Part shown: positions 9,341 to 19,283 of the stretch, piece by piece
How the letters are laid out: every line of letters begins with the position of its first letter
Numbering within the stretch: position 1 is the stretch's first letter
DNA from: Diploptera punctata
Taxonomy: Eukaryota; Arthropoda; Insecta; Blattodea; Blaberidae
Assembly: GCA_030220185.1 (NCBI GenBank)
Contig: JASPKZ010007795.1
Coordinates: 2,349,001-2,413,000, forward strand
Direction: 5' to 3'
DNA length: 64,000 nucleotides
The notes under the pieces: model-generated
Told to the model about the DNA's origin: nothing
The model's input: the letters and a program-made list of their open reading frames with translations, nothing else
The model's database searches: none
Position numbers and translations under genes: made by a program

Positions 9341-10165
9341 AAGAAATAGAATCGGCATGTATAGAATAGAAACATACACATGTGACTATGTTAAATCAAT
9401 AGGATTCAAACCTATCTCATATAAAATAGCAGCCTAGCACATAGATTGGTAAATATACCCTTAAGGAAAGAAAATTACGAGTTAGAGGATAAAAACACAT
9501 AATTGAAATGGCAAAAGAAAATTGTTTCAGTACAAAAACAAAAATTGAGGGATGAAAGCATTCTTCAGATAGAAAATAAAAAAAAATACAGGAAATTCAC
9601 ATATCATCCATGGGCACAGTATAAATTCGAAAAGATTTTTGAAAAATTTAATATCAGATTAGCACCAAAAAATTATTATAGCCTAAATAAACTAATAAAA
9701 ATAAACAAAAATGGAAAGATTGATGATGGCAAAAAATCAGGAATACACCAAATAAAGTGTGCAGTTTGTGATAAGATATACGTAAGGAAATCAAAATTAA
9801 ATTTTTCTTACCTCATACAACTATGTTTTTTTAAACACAGCACCACATTATCGAGGTAAGAATTCATTATTCATTTGATTCTTATTAAGGAAACCTCACA
9901 ATGTTAAAATTCCCAAATTTATTATATTAAAAAATAAATTTAACCATTAGAACTAACGAACACATAAGAAATGTAAAAAAAAAAAGAAGAAGTAAAAGCA
10001 GCATTAGCTGCTCACATTTGGTCAGAAAACATAAAATTGATATAAACGCCAAATTATTAAAACAGTTAGAAAACACAAAATTAACCATTTTGAAAAAAAA
10101 AAATCTACATTCAGAAGAACAAGTAGTGAATAATGAATTTTGAAATTCCGGGTGTTACGCCTACA
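9341..10165 (+). mobile_element. Penelope-like element fragment with GIY-YIG region
   Basis: The frame 9503-9859 reads HPWAQYKFEKIFEKFNIRLA and SGIHQIKCAVCDKIYVRKSK. The second phrase is the start of the GIY-YIG endonuclease domain of Penelope-like elements, where CxxC and the Y-V/I pair are typical. A 125-bp fold-back relic (9806-9930) then splits the domain; it resumes as RTNEHIRNV near 9950. Further pieces to 10165 are out of frame. It is dead. Confidence 0.7.
9806..9930 (-). mobile_element. Half fold-back element inside the Penelope-like copy
   Basis: It starts CTTACCTCATACAAC and ends AACCTCACAATGTTAAAATT, the reverse complement of the left edge of the 244-bp element at 29197. Short flanking repeats (AAAATTAAATTT at 9794 and AAAATAAATTT at 9931) look like a target duplication. 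Confidence 0.5.
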
Positions 10166-10473
10166 CTAGGGCCTAACAGCCATAATAATAAAATACTATA
10201 AAAAAACTGATAAAGGATATACATATATATTTGTTTATTATATCAGAAATTAGGAAATAAATAACCGCATTGAAATACAATTTAGGGTCGCATGTTTGGA
10301 CGCATTAGACAGTAAAATGCCTTCTCTGCTGAGCAAGTTGTATGCTAATATGATTTTGCTTACTCAGAAATCTGTTCATGCGATAATAATTGGTTAAATT
10401 TGTAAGCTACCTGCGGAGGTACCTTACATGAGCAACTCAAATTAAAATCCCGAAGGGAACCGAACGGGAACCG
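10166..10473. other. No recognised feature
   Basis: AT-rich sequence immediately right of the Penelope-like copy. Nothing recognisable. Confidence 0.5.
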
Positions 10474-10710
10474 ATGGTAATCGATGTACTTTGCTGCTTT
10501 ATCCAACATTTATCCAAGATGTCGGACCTTGAAGACTTCGATCATGTTTTTGGTATACACGGAGAAGAGGAATTTGATAGAGTCTACCAAAGAATTCAAC
10601 TGGAAGAACAGGAGAATCGGCGTAATATTGCGTGTCGCAGACGTGTTTGTATACGGTATTATTTGCGGGATGCAAGCATAAATGCATTCCTCTATAGCAG
10701 ACGAAAATAA
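10474..10710 (+). CDS. Exon-like ORF of unknown function
   Basis: A 78-codon open frame; an internal ATG at 10519, in the context AAGATGTCGG, is the better start and gives MSDLEDFDHVFGIHGEEEFD followed by RVYQRIQLEEQENRRNIACR. It is strongly charged: acidic first, arginine-rich later. This layout resembles the first exons of Harbinger-type accessory or transposase genes, such as the Harbinger exon at 59413, but I do not recognise it. It has no family motif and no partner exon nearby. Base composition is more balanced than its surroundings. Confidence 0.3.
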   Translation: MVIDVLCCFIQHLSKMSDLEDFDHVFGIHGEEEFDRVYQRIQLEEQENRRNIACRRRVCIRYYLRDASINAFLYSRRK

Positions 10711-11764
10711 CGGAAGTGGTTTTATCGCTGAGAATTCTGGGTAATTTGTTGCCAATATTACGAAAACGTCGACTCTCGTGCATGACCGATAAGTCGGTCG
10801 TTAATTCGTTCTCAGCAATTGCTCACGGTGAATCAGCTCACTAGTGATTGGAAGTAATTTGAGAGAGAGTAATGTTCTAACATACGACCCTTAGTCTTTT
10901 CTCAAACCTTTTAAATATAAAAAAGCGAGTAAAAATCTATAATGTTTTATATCCTGGATCAAAACCATGTCGCAAGATTCCAGGATGTAAAGTTATATCA
11001 GCATTATTTAGTCAGGGAGATCAGAGATGACCACATTAGATGGGGGTGAATTGAGATGCAAGAAGTGAAAGTGGAACAGAGTTTTCCATTTTGACATAGA
11101 TGAAGGTTTTAAACTAGATCATGTGAAAGTTATAAGTGAAAACCGATGAAAAAAAACCCCACATGTATTGAAGGAAAAAACTAACTTTCCACCCAAGTTT
11201 CCCCCGATTAGAAACTTAAAATTTATCATATAAATATTCGCGATTTTTCTAACGAATTCAGAACGGTGAGGGGGGCCGAAGGGTTTGGTTCCCCCTGCGG
11301 ACGAGCATGGGTAATATGAATCTTTTATCTTTTTATTATTATCATTCTTTAAATGGTCATTTTACATACATTAATTTAATTAAAGGACCAAATGGTCCAA
11401 AGAACTTAGAATAATGACCATAGTTGATTCTTTGAAATGATTGTTTTCTCACTCTGAATTTTATCAGTTTTAGTATTTTGACGCTTTTCAATATGGCGAT
11501 TTTAGCTGACTTTAATAAGTGTTTTATATGTTTTGGTTTTAATATATCTTTCTGTTTTATTCTATTTAAATAAATTATGATATTTGTTTTTAACATGTTT
11601 AAATATGGAATTCATCCTCCAAAACCAAGGCCTACCGCTCAGGCCAAAGACCACTTAAACTAGAGAGATCTTTTACGCTACGTTACGGCTGGGCTTAACT
11701 GTCCACCCGTAACACTGGGGGAAAGAGATTTAATATACAAATTCTTTGGACCACAAAAAGAGGG
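10711..11764. other. No recognised gene
   Basis: Contains a minus-strand frame of 79 codons at 11357-11596 with lysine- and isoleucine-rich composition that I cannot place, and a GC-richer patch near 11260-11310. No coding or repeat signal I can support. Confidence 0.4.
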
Positions 11765-11822
11765 AACCTCTGACTTTCAGCTCTACATGCTGATGCTCTT
11801 ACCACTTGAGCTATCCAATTGC
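11765..11822 (-). repeat. tRNA-like relic
   Basis: On the minus strand GGATAGCTCAAGTGGTAAGA gives a good A-box and D-arm; an anticodon stem TCAGC/GCTGA encloses loop ATGTAGA, and a T-arm start AGAGGTTCCC follows. The acceptor 3' half is lost. Confidence 0.45.
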
Positions 11823-12083
11823 ATTGTGAATAATGGTCCACTGCTCCATGGCTGCTATTCTGGCAACTCTAGTGAAATGTAATTTCACCCTATTTTTAAA
11901 ATAATATTTTTGATTATTAATTTGTCTTATGCTATGGTTTATCTACGATGCAAAGCGCCAGCGCAAAAATTGTTCCCCATATATTTAAATGAATGTGGTG
12001 GTTTATCTACAATGCAAATTGCTGGCACGAAAAATTTTGCGCTTACATGTCGCATCGTGTATTTGAATCTCTTGAATCCGGGA

Positions 12084-12486
12084 ATCTAGGGGATATGTGG
12101 ATGGCGACCACAAGGTGCCCAAGCTGAGCAAAACATTTCTTCCACTTACTTGTGTTTTGCACTCTTTTAACTTTACTATCTAACCTCACTTGGTTAACTC
12201 CTGTTTTTTCGACCCCGATGCTATTAGGGCATCCGAGGGCTAGGGAATCTTTCCTATCTTCTATTTCTTCTTTCCTTTATTTTATTTTCTTCTCCAGAAA
12301 AGCCTGACCAGAGGCTATAAGATGGCAGCCCTATCACTGGTCTTGCCTTCCTTTGGCCAGCAACCAATCGAAGGGACTATTATTATGCTTTCAAGTCTTA
12401 TACGAGAATTTCCCGGAAGCTGGAGGGAAAATTTTCTATAGGATCGTAACAGGCCTTGGCCTAATACTTGGAAGGAAGAAGAAGAA
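12084..12486 (+). mobile_element. SINE-1 copy with (GAA)n tail
   Basis: It is flanked by GAATCCGGGA at 12074-12083 and 12487-12496. The body starts ATCTAGGGGATATGTGGATG and ends with GCCTAATACTTGGAAGGAAG followed by GAA repeats. Full-length relatives are at 43765-44186 and 55907-56326, so this one lacks about 20 bases at its 5' end. Short minus-strand frames in it (MEERKDSLALG...) recur only because the repeat recurs. I find no clear Pol III boxes. Confidence 0.85.
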
Positions 12487-12589
12487 GAATCCGGGATGCA
12501 ATTTGCCAGTGCAAACAAAGAATATATATTAATTTTGATAATTGTTTTGGCACACCGACAGTTTGTAATGTGATCTTTACATGATTACG

Positions 12590-12985
12590 TCCTATATTAT
12601 CATAAACTTTACTGATGTTCAAAGAAAACTATACTTATAGACTCTTTCTTTTGTTTAACTGATTGTAAGATGCTATTTAGGATAGATGTATTAATGTGTG
12701 TGCCTGGAGAATTTATGAAACCTCTCTGGTGTTCATTGAAGTTTATGTAACTACACAGGCGTTTATTAAGGGCTCTCTCGATTACTCTCCGAAGTACTGA
12801 ACGAATCGTTATAGGACGCCAGTTTCAAAGTTCGTTTTTATCACCGCTCTTATGAATTAATACAGTTCGAGCTTTCTGTAATACTGGTGGCACAATTCCT
12901 GAAACTAACATTCTTGTAGCAATTAGAGATATGATTTCAGCGGCAACATTGTTTTCAATAGCTCTTACAAAATTAATTTAATCTT
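12590..12985 (-). pseudogene. R2-like LINE reverse transcriptase fragment
   Basis: On the minus strand I read ENNVAAEIISLIATRMLVSG, then ARTVLIHKSGDKNELWNWRP and VLRRVIERALNKRL. The NWRPI and RRVIERAL phrases are typical of the first RT motifs of R2-clade-like non-LTR elements. One or more frameshifts are present and the catalytic box is not included. The left part of the fragment continues to about 12590. Confidence 0.6.
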
Positions 12986-13472
12986 GTTTTCTTGTGGTCG
13001 ATATGGGTTCATTGTTGGATATTTAGCAGACAGGTTGAACGTGAATGTTTGCTGTGCTTTTGGAATTGTGTTGTTATTAAAGAAGTTATGAAATAAGTTT
13101 TAAGGAGTTATTTGCATGTTCGGGAGCATCTGAATGACCGGCTTCCAGGAAGATTATAATGTTTTCTACAAGTGACCGCGACTTGACAGTCTGTGACTTC
13201 TTTTTATGGGGTTTCATAAAGGATCGTGTCTATTTAGCCCCATTGTCTCAAAACCTGCAAGAAATTCAGCTTCGTATCATTGCTGCCATCCAGTCCATTT
13301 CTTCACAAACGTTGGAGAGCGTGTGGCATGAATGGGACTATTGCCTCGATGTCTGCAGCATCACTCGTGGGGGCCACATTCAATGTCTATGAGGTAAAGC
13401 AAAAACGTTTTGAGTTTCTCTTTTGATTATCACCAATTTCATTTAGATACGATTATCCAAAGCGACGTAGTA
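12985..13472 (+). pseudogene. mariner-like transposase C-terminal fragment
   Basis: The frame 13159-13392 reads DLTVCDFFLWGFIKDRVYLA, then VWHEWDYCLDVCSITRGGHI. This is the end of a mariner-type DDE transposase, where the DLTxCDFFLWG block carries the last acidic residue. The right terminal inverted repeat ends at 13472 (CCAAAGCGACGTAGTA). The left end seen in the copies at 27476 and 40422 is missing here. Confidence 0.7.
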
Positions 13473-13850
13473 GTAGTTGTTTAAATTATAGTACTATATT
13501 TGTGGACACGGTGCATCAAGAATGAAACACTCTACAAAACAATTGAAAAAACTTTTAGATACTATGCGAAAATGGAGAATACATTTTTACGGTCATCTTC
13601 TCAGAATGAACTCTAACAGATTAACCAAACAAATCTTTTTTTTTTTTCTGTAATCACGAAACAAAACCAAATTGGTTTAAAGAATCTGAAAAAGAGGCGT
13701 AGTAGAATCAAAGATTACAGAAAATTCATTAACCGATCGAGTAAATCAATATTCAAGTTGAAAATATATTGTTCCAAGATAAATGTACACAAAAATCCAA
13801 ACCTAATATCTCGGAACAAGAGAGAAAAAGATGAGAAATAATGAAGAAAT
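13473..13850 (+). pseudogene. LINE 3' tail fragment
   Basis: A plus-strand segment reads TMRKWRIHFYGHLLRMNSNR, the WxGH-type tail common after RT domains of RTE-like LINEs. Units 1 and 2 keep only the start of this segment because a Penelope-like element follows it there. Confidence 0.5.
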
Positions 13851-14620
13851 ACTGATACTGGGTACTAAGAAAGGAACAACACACAGAAAAATGATTGATT
13901 CAACGTACCCCAAGTGAAACGAATGAAAGAAAAACCTTTATTTAAGCTGGCAGAATTAATGTGATAAGGCCTTCTCTTCCACTCGACCAGCGAGTATTAA
14001 AATCGTATAAAAATTACTAGGCCCTACTTATTACAATTATTTAAAAATATTATCAAAATATAGACTAATCGAAAGACAATGCAGATGTGGTCTAACACTA
14101 GCTGACACTAGTAAAACATGGTATCAAATAAAATAAAGTAAGAAAAGCTTTCTAGATGAATATTTATAGGTTATACAAAATCCTGAATAGAGTTTTTTAG
14201 ATCCTTCTCCTCAACTTAAAAAAATAGTAATAAAATATAGGCCTGTCGGGACAAAAGTAAGAACTAAACAGACAAAAGACAAACTAATATTTTGTACTTT
14301 TTAAAGTAAACAATGGAATCAGATTTACAGTGTATTAGAGTAAGCCTTGTATTGTGTTACATTACATATCTCTCGTTATTTGTGTTTCTACAAGTGTATT
14401 TCAGCAGTGTTTTTTTACTTCAGTGTCAGAAATTGCTTTCATTACTATGGTGTCATGGTTCAGTATATGTATTTATAGCATGATTATTCTATTGATACAA
14501 AATCCACTTTTTATAAAAAACAGGATGGATAATTATTCGAAATTTTAGCATCCACTTTGGGGTTCAAATTAAAGACTCCACTGTATTTATATTCCTGCGG
14601 TCCACCCCGTAATCGAACGG
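13851..14620. repeat. Dispersed repeat (GGCCTTCTCTTCCACT family)
   Basis: It contains TAAGGCCTTCTCTTCCACTC, TTACAAT and AATCGAAAGACAATGCAGAT. Copies in the same order occur at 29700-30440 and 42640-43390, and a lone relative at 50521-50790. I see no coding content. Confidence 0.65.
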
Positions 14621-14639
14621 TTTAAGGCATGGTGTATTG

Positions 14640-15327
14640 GTGCAGAACTACTCTCAAATCATAGTTAACGTTATTCTCCCACCTCATTTTTGGCCCCCTA
14701 TTGAGCGTTTTCCCTCTGGTTTTCATACAAGGAATTTCCACACCCCTCTTCCGTACACCATTCGTGCCACATGTCCTGCACAGCGCAATCTACTAGACCT
14801 AACTGTTTTTGTTATATTGGTTCCCTATAAAGATCAAGTAGCTCACTGTAATGCAGTCTTCTCCATTTGCCTGTCTGTTCACCTCTCTCTGGTCCAAATA
14901 TTTTCCTATGCACTTTATTTTCAAAACCTCATATTCTTTTCTCCTCCCTTAAAATAAGAGACCATGTTTCATATCCATATAACTGGAAGAATAACAATTT
15001 TATATATTTTGTATAATGATAGTTGTGATGACAAGAGTCCTTGCAATGCACTTCTAGTGTTGAGCCTATTGTTCACCTCATTCCTGTTTGTAATTATTGT
15101 TCCTATGTATTTGAATTCAGCCACTTCTTCAAAGTTTTCCTCATTTGTCATTAACAGTCCATTTTCATTACATTATACATTTCTATGCGTGAACACATCT
15201 ATTTAGTTTTATTGATGTTAACTTCCAGCCCCAATTTCTTATTGTTCCTCAGTATAGTATGCGTGTTGGTCCTTAGTATTTCGTCGCTATCTCCTAATAA
15301 TAATCATCAGTATATTTAACATTTAAA
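14640..15327 (-). pseudogene. RTE LINE 3' fragment
   Basis: The minus-strand frame at 14969-15151 reads TNEENFEEVAEFKYIGTIIT, which is the post-RT segment of the RTE family at 1101-4425 and 59645. Matching fragments sit at the same place in units 1 and 2. Confidence 0.7.
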
Positions 15328-15344
15328 AAATATTATATATCTTC

Positions 15345-15896
15345 TTCTTCTTCTTTGGGCTTCCCCCACTTGTAGGTTTGCCGTCTTCAGTTTCCATTTA
15401 CCTCTATCATTCCAATCTCCCTCTTCTAAATTCCTATCATCCATTATAGTTCTGATGTAGATTTTCCATTTCCATCTTGGTCTGCCACATTTATTTCTTC
15501 CAGGGGGTGACACCATTGGTATATATTTTTTGACCATCTTTCATTTTCCATTCTTTGTACATGGCCATATCATTTAAGCGTTTGATTTTCAATCCTCCTA
15601 ACAACAGATGTGGTGACATTCATTTCTCTCCTAAGGAATTCATTTTCATTACTATTTTATCCTGTCTTGTTTTTTGGAGGCTTCTTCTAGAATAATCAAA
15701 CTCAACTGTTCTAATTTTATTCTTTTTAATTCCGTCAAATAATAAGTTTCACTTGCATATGACAAAATATTCTGTATTATGCTGTTATAAATTTTCATTT
15801 TAGTTGCATTTTTTGATATTGCAATTTTAGTCTGTACATCTCTCTCACAGGTACCTAAACTTGTAATGATTGTCAATGTATTTAATAAAAAATTCA
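15345..15896 (-). pseudogene. LINE C-terminal tail
   Basis: The minus strand reads GTCERDVQTKIAISKNATKM and NILSYASETYYLTELKRIKL, then PGRNKCGRPRWKWKIYIRTI: the YGSE and GRP-W tail that follows RT in many LINEs of this type, ending at the (GAA)n terminus. Confidence 0.65.
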
Positions 15897-17100
15897 CATT
15901 TTTTTTATTTTCCCTGTTTCAAGTATGAGGTCATCCATATCCTTTCCCAAACACATATATTCTATTTTCTGTACATTTGTATTCAGTCCCCATTTTTTAT
16001 ATTCTGCCATTAATTTATTTATAATATATTTCATATCATCTTCATCCCCTGCAAAAATTATTTGATCATCTGCAAACAACAATTAATGCAGTACTTTTCC
16101 TCCTATAGGAATACCCATTTGAGAACATTTTTTATACCATAAGTTAAGAACCTGGTCTAAATAAATGTTAAAAGGAATTGGTGACAAACTGCATCCCTGT
16201 TTAAGGCCTGTATTCACTGTGAATTCCTCTGTTAAATAATTCTGTATTTTTACTTTAGCTTTTGTATTACTATAGATCCTCCTAACAATATTAATCCATT
16301 TATCACAGATAATCATATTTCTCATTGCCATCCATAACAATTGTCGAGGTACACTATCATATGTCATCTCTAAATCAATAAATGTTATATGTAGTTCTTT
16401 ATTTTTTGCTAGGATTTTCTCTTGTAATTGTCTAATACAGAAAATATTATCAATACATGATCTTCCACTCCGGAATCCACATTGTTCTTCTCTTAAGTTA
16501 TCTTTTATCTCCTTAAGTTTAAATTTATATTTTTCCTTAAGTTTAAAATTTATAATTTACTAAAAGTCCTATCTGTTGAAGGTAAAACGCTTATACCTAC
16601 CTCTTTAATTGGAACACAGTTTTTTATCACCTTTTTTAAAAATAGGAGTAATATACGATAAATTCCAGTCTTCTGGGATATCGTCTCCAATTTCAATTTT
16701 ATTACAAAGTTTTGTCAAAAATATTACTAAAATATCTCCTCCATATTTTAGAAGTTCCGTCTGAATATTTCCTGGTCCTGGTGCTCTCCCATTTTTTTTG
16801 CCTCTTTCAAAGCTCTTTTTACTTCATCTTCTGTTATCTCTGGAGTGTCAAATTTATATTCTACATCCGTAACTTGAAGTTGAAACTCATTTCTATTTTC
16901 TTGAAGAAAACGTTTATAATGTTGCATCCATCCTGATGGTCTTATGAACTGAATATTTATCTTCTTTCTTTCTGATTTCCTGATATTTTGTAATGTTTTC
17001 CAAGCTTCTTTGGATCTAGCATATCCAATCGAATGATCTATATTCGAGCATATATTATCCCAGTACTCATTTTTTGTTCTTTTCACCTTCCACCTTTGTT
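15897..17100 (-). pseudogene. LINE reverse transcriptase domain relic
   Basis: Pieces in order on the minus strand: KEAWKTLQNIRKSERKKINI (pre-RT, about 17086-16748); MTYDSVPRQLLWMAMRN with GLKQGCSLSPIPFNIYLDQ (about 16367-16083); and LFADDQIIFAGDEDD (about 16082-15894) with the FADD catalytic box. The frame is broken between these pieces. It belongs to the element inserted in unit 0. Confidence 0.75.
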
Positions 17101-17765
17101 TTATGTTTTAAAGTGATATATTCATTTTGAGTTGTTGTTGAGTGATCTGATAACCATTTCATCCGTGCTTTCTTTTTTCTTCTACTAATTTTTTAATATC
17201 GTGATTAACCCATTCATTATTTCTTTTTAATTCTAGATATTCTGTCCCAAGTGCTTCTAAAGCTGCTGAATGTATACTTTCCTTTAGTTGATCATACATT
17301 TCCACTGCAGATTTATTTAAATTTAAATTAAGTTTTTGTTTTAATCTTGATTGAAAAATATATTTTATACTCTCATCTTAGAGTAAACTTACTTTATATC
17401 TTTGTGCATTCAAAAGGGTTGTATTTATTCTGTCATCCATTACTTCAGTATTTTGTTTTTTCCTACTTGTTAATATGAATTTTCCCAAAAGCATATAATC
17501 ACTTCCGCAATCTGGTTTTCTATACACTCTAACATCTTTCACTATCATATCACGTTTTTGTTTCACAATTATATAATCACTTATTGATTTGAGACTTTTT
17601 GTTGGCTGTTCCCATGTGTATTTATGTATTTCCCGATGTTGGAAGAAACTATTCATTATCATATAGCCCATGTTGTTTACATAAACTTATCAATCTATGA
17701 TGTTTTTATTATTAATTTAACATTTCTCAATGAAAGATAAATTAAATTTGAAGAGAAAAATTTTC

Positions 17766-17838
17766 GCCTAGACCGGGACTCGAACCCGGGACCCTTGGCT
17801 TTCCGGGCCAAGTGCTCTACCAACTGAGCTACCGAGGC
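17766..17838 (-). tRNA. tRNA-like sequence, array B unit 1
   Basis: 73-nt cloverleaf: acceptor GCCTCGG against TCTAGGC (one C-T mismatch), D-arm GCTC/GAGC, anticodon stem TTGGC/GCCAA with loop CCGGAAA, T-arm CCCGG/CCGGG. The loop has C at position 33 instead of U, and two bases lie between the D and anticodon stems, so it is unlikely to be a normal tRNA. Confidence 0.45.
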
Positions 17839-18069
17839 GAGTTACGATCTAGACGCAAATTTTTCTCTTATATACGTTGTAATTCCCTATCGCCAAATGC
17901 TTTTGAAACCATTGTTTCTATCTTTGCAAATGGCGGCTTCTTAGTTAAGAAGACATTTATTGGAAATTTAACATTACTTTAAAAGCCAGTAAGGCCTCTA
18001 ATGATGTTTTTATTATTAATTTAACATTTCTCAATGAAAGATAAATTAAATTTGAAGAGAAAAATTTTC

Positions 18070-18142
18070 GCCTAGACCGGGACTCGAACCCGGGACCCTT
18101 GGCTTTCCGGGCCAAGTGCTCTACCAACTGAGCTACCGAGGC
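18070..18142 (-). tRNA. tRNA-like sequence, array B unit 2
   Basis: Identical in sequence to unit 1, 304 bases away, same strand. Confidence 0.45.
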
Positions 18143-18297
18143 GAGTTACGATCTAGACGCAAATTTTTCTCTTATATACGTTGTAATTCCCTATCGCCAA
18201 ATGCTTTTGAAACCATTGTTTCTATCTTTGCAAATGGCGGCAATTATAGGGAATTACAACGTATATAAGAGAAAAATTTGCGTCTAGATCGTAACTC

Positions 18298-18370
18298 GCC
18301 TCGGTAGCTCAGTTGGTAGAGCACTTGGCCCGGAAAGCCAAGGGTCCCGGGTTCGAGTCCCGGTCTAGGC
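18298..18370 (+). tRNA. tRNA-like sequence, array B unit 3
   Basis: Same 73-nt sequence on the plus strand; A-box TAGCTCAGTTGG and B-box GGTTCGAGTCC are both good. TTTTTCTCTT follows as a possible Pol III stop. Confidence 0.45.
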
Positions 18371-18601
18371 GAAAATTTTTCTCTTCAAATTTAATTTATC
18401 TTTCATTGAGAAATGTTAAATTAATAATAAAAACATCATTAGAGGCCTTACTGGCTTTTAAAGTAATGTTAAATTTCCAATAAATGTCTTCTTAACTAAG
18501 AAGCCGCCATTTGCAAAGATAGAAACAATGGTTTCAAAAGCATTTGGCGATAGGGAATTACAACGTATATAAGAGAAAAATTTGCGTCTAGATCGTAACT
18601 C

Positions 18602-18674
18602 GCCTCGGTAGCTCAGTTGGTAGAGCACTTGGCCCGGAAAGCCAAGGGTCCCGGGTTCGAGTCCCGGTCTAGGC
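18602..18674 (+). tRNA. tRNA-like sequence, array B unit 4
   Basis: Identical to unit 3, 304 bases downstream. Confidence 0.45.
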
Positions 18675-18905
18675 GAAAATTTTTCTCTTCAAATTTAATT
18701 TATCTTTCATTGAGAAATGTTAAATTAATAATAAAAACATCATTAGAGGCCTTACTGGCTTTTAAAGTAATGTTAAATTTCCAATAAATGTCTTCTTAAC
18801 TAAGAAGCCGCCATTTGCAAAGATAGAAACAATGGTTTCAAAAGCATTTGGCGATAGGGAATTACAACGTATATAAGAGAAAAATTTGCGTCTAGATCGT
18901 AACTC

Positions 18906-18979
18906 GCCTCGGTAGCTCAGTTGGTTAGAGCACTTGGCCCGGAAAGCCAAGGGTCCCGGGTTCGAGTCCCGGTCTAGGC
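18906..18979 (+). tRNA. tRNA-like sequence, array B unit 5 (one-base insertion)
   Basis: Same as unit 3 but with one extra T in the D-loop (TTGGTTAGAG), giving 74 bases. The only length change among the six. Confidence 0.45.
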
Positions 18980-19210
18980 GAAAATTTTTCTCTTCAAATT
19001 TAATTTATCTTTCATTGAGAAATGTTAAATTAATAATAAAAACATCATTAGAGGCCTTACTGGCTTTTAAAGTAATGTTAAATTTCCAATAAATGTCTTC
19101 TTAACTAAGAAGCCGCCATTTGCAAAGATAGAAACAATGGTTTCAAAAGCATTTGGCGATAGGGAATTACAACGTATATAAGAGAAAAATTTGCGTCTAG
19201 ATCGTAACTC

Positions 19211-19283
19211 GCCTCGGTAGCTCAGTTGGTAGAGCACTTGGCCCGGAAAGCCAAGGGTCCCGGGTTCGAGTCCCGGTCTAGGC
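19211..19283 (+). tRNA. tRNA-like sequence, array B unit 6
   Basis: Identical to unit 3. The array ends 25 bases after it, just past the T-run. Confidence 0.45.

Larger units (their letters stand above)
12975..15338. repeat. Segmental duplication, partial unit 0
   Basis: It follows the same order as 27600-31110 and 40560-44490: mariner-like 3' half, LINE tail, dispersed repeat, RTE 3' fragment, ending TTTAAAAAATATTATAT. It lacks the Penelope-like element present in units 1 and 2. The next unit resumes at 20220 after a LINE insertion. Confidence 0.75.

Noticed and set aside
17766..19283. A cluster of working tRNA genes
   Set aside because: Anticodon loop with C33, an acceptor mismatch, an extra base before the anticodon stem, and movement as a repeat block argue for a tRNA-derived repeat, though Pol III transcription is possible.
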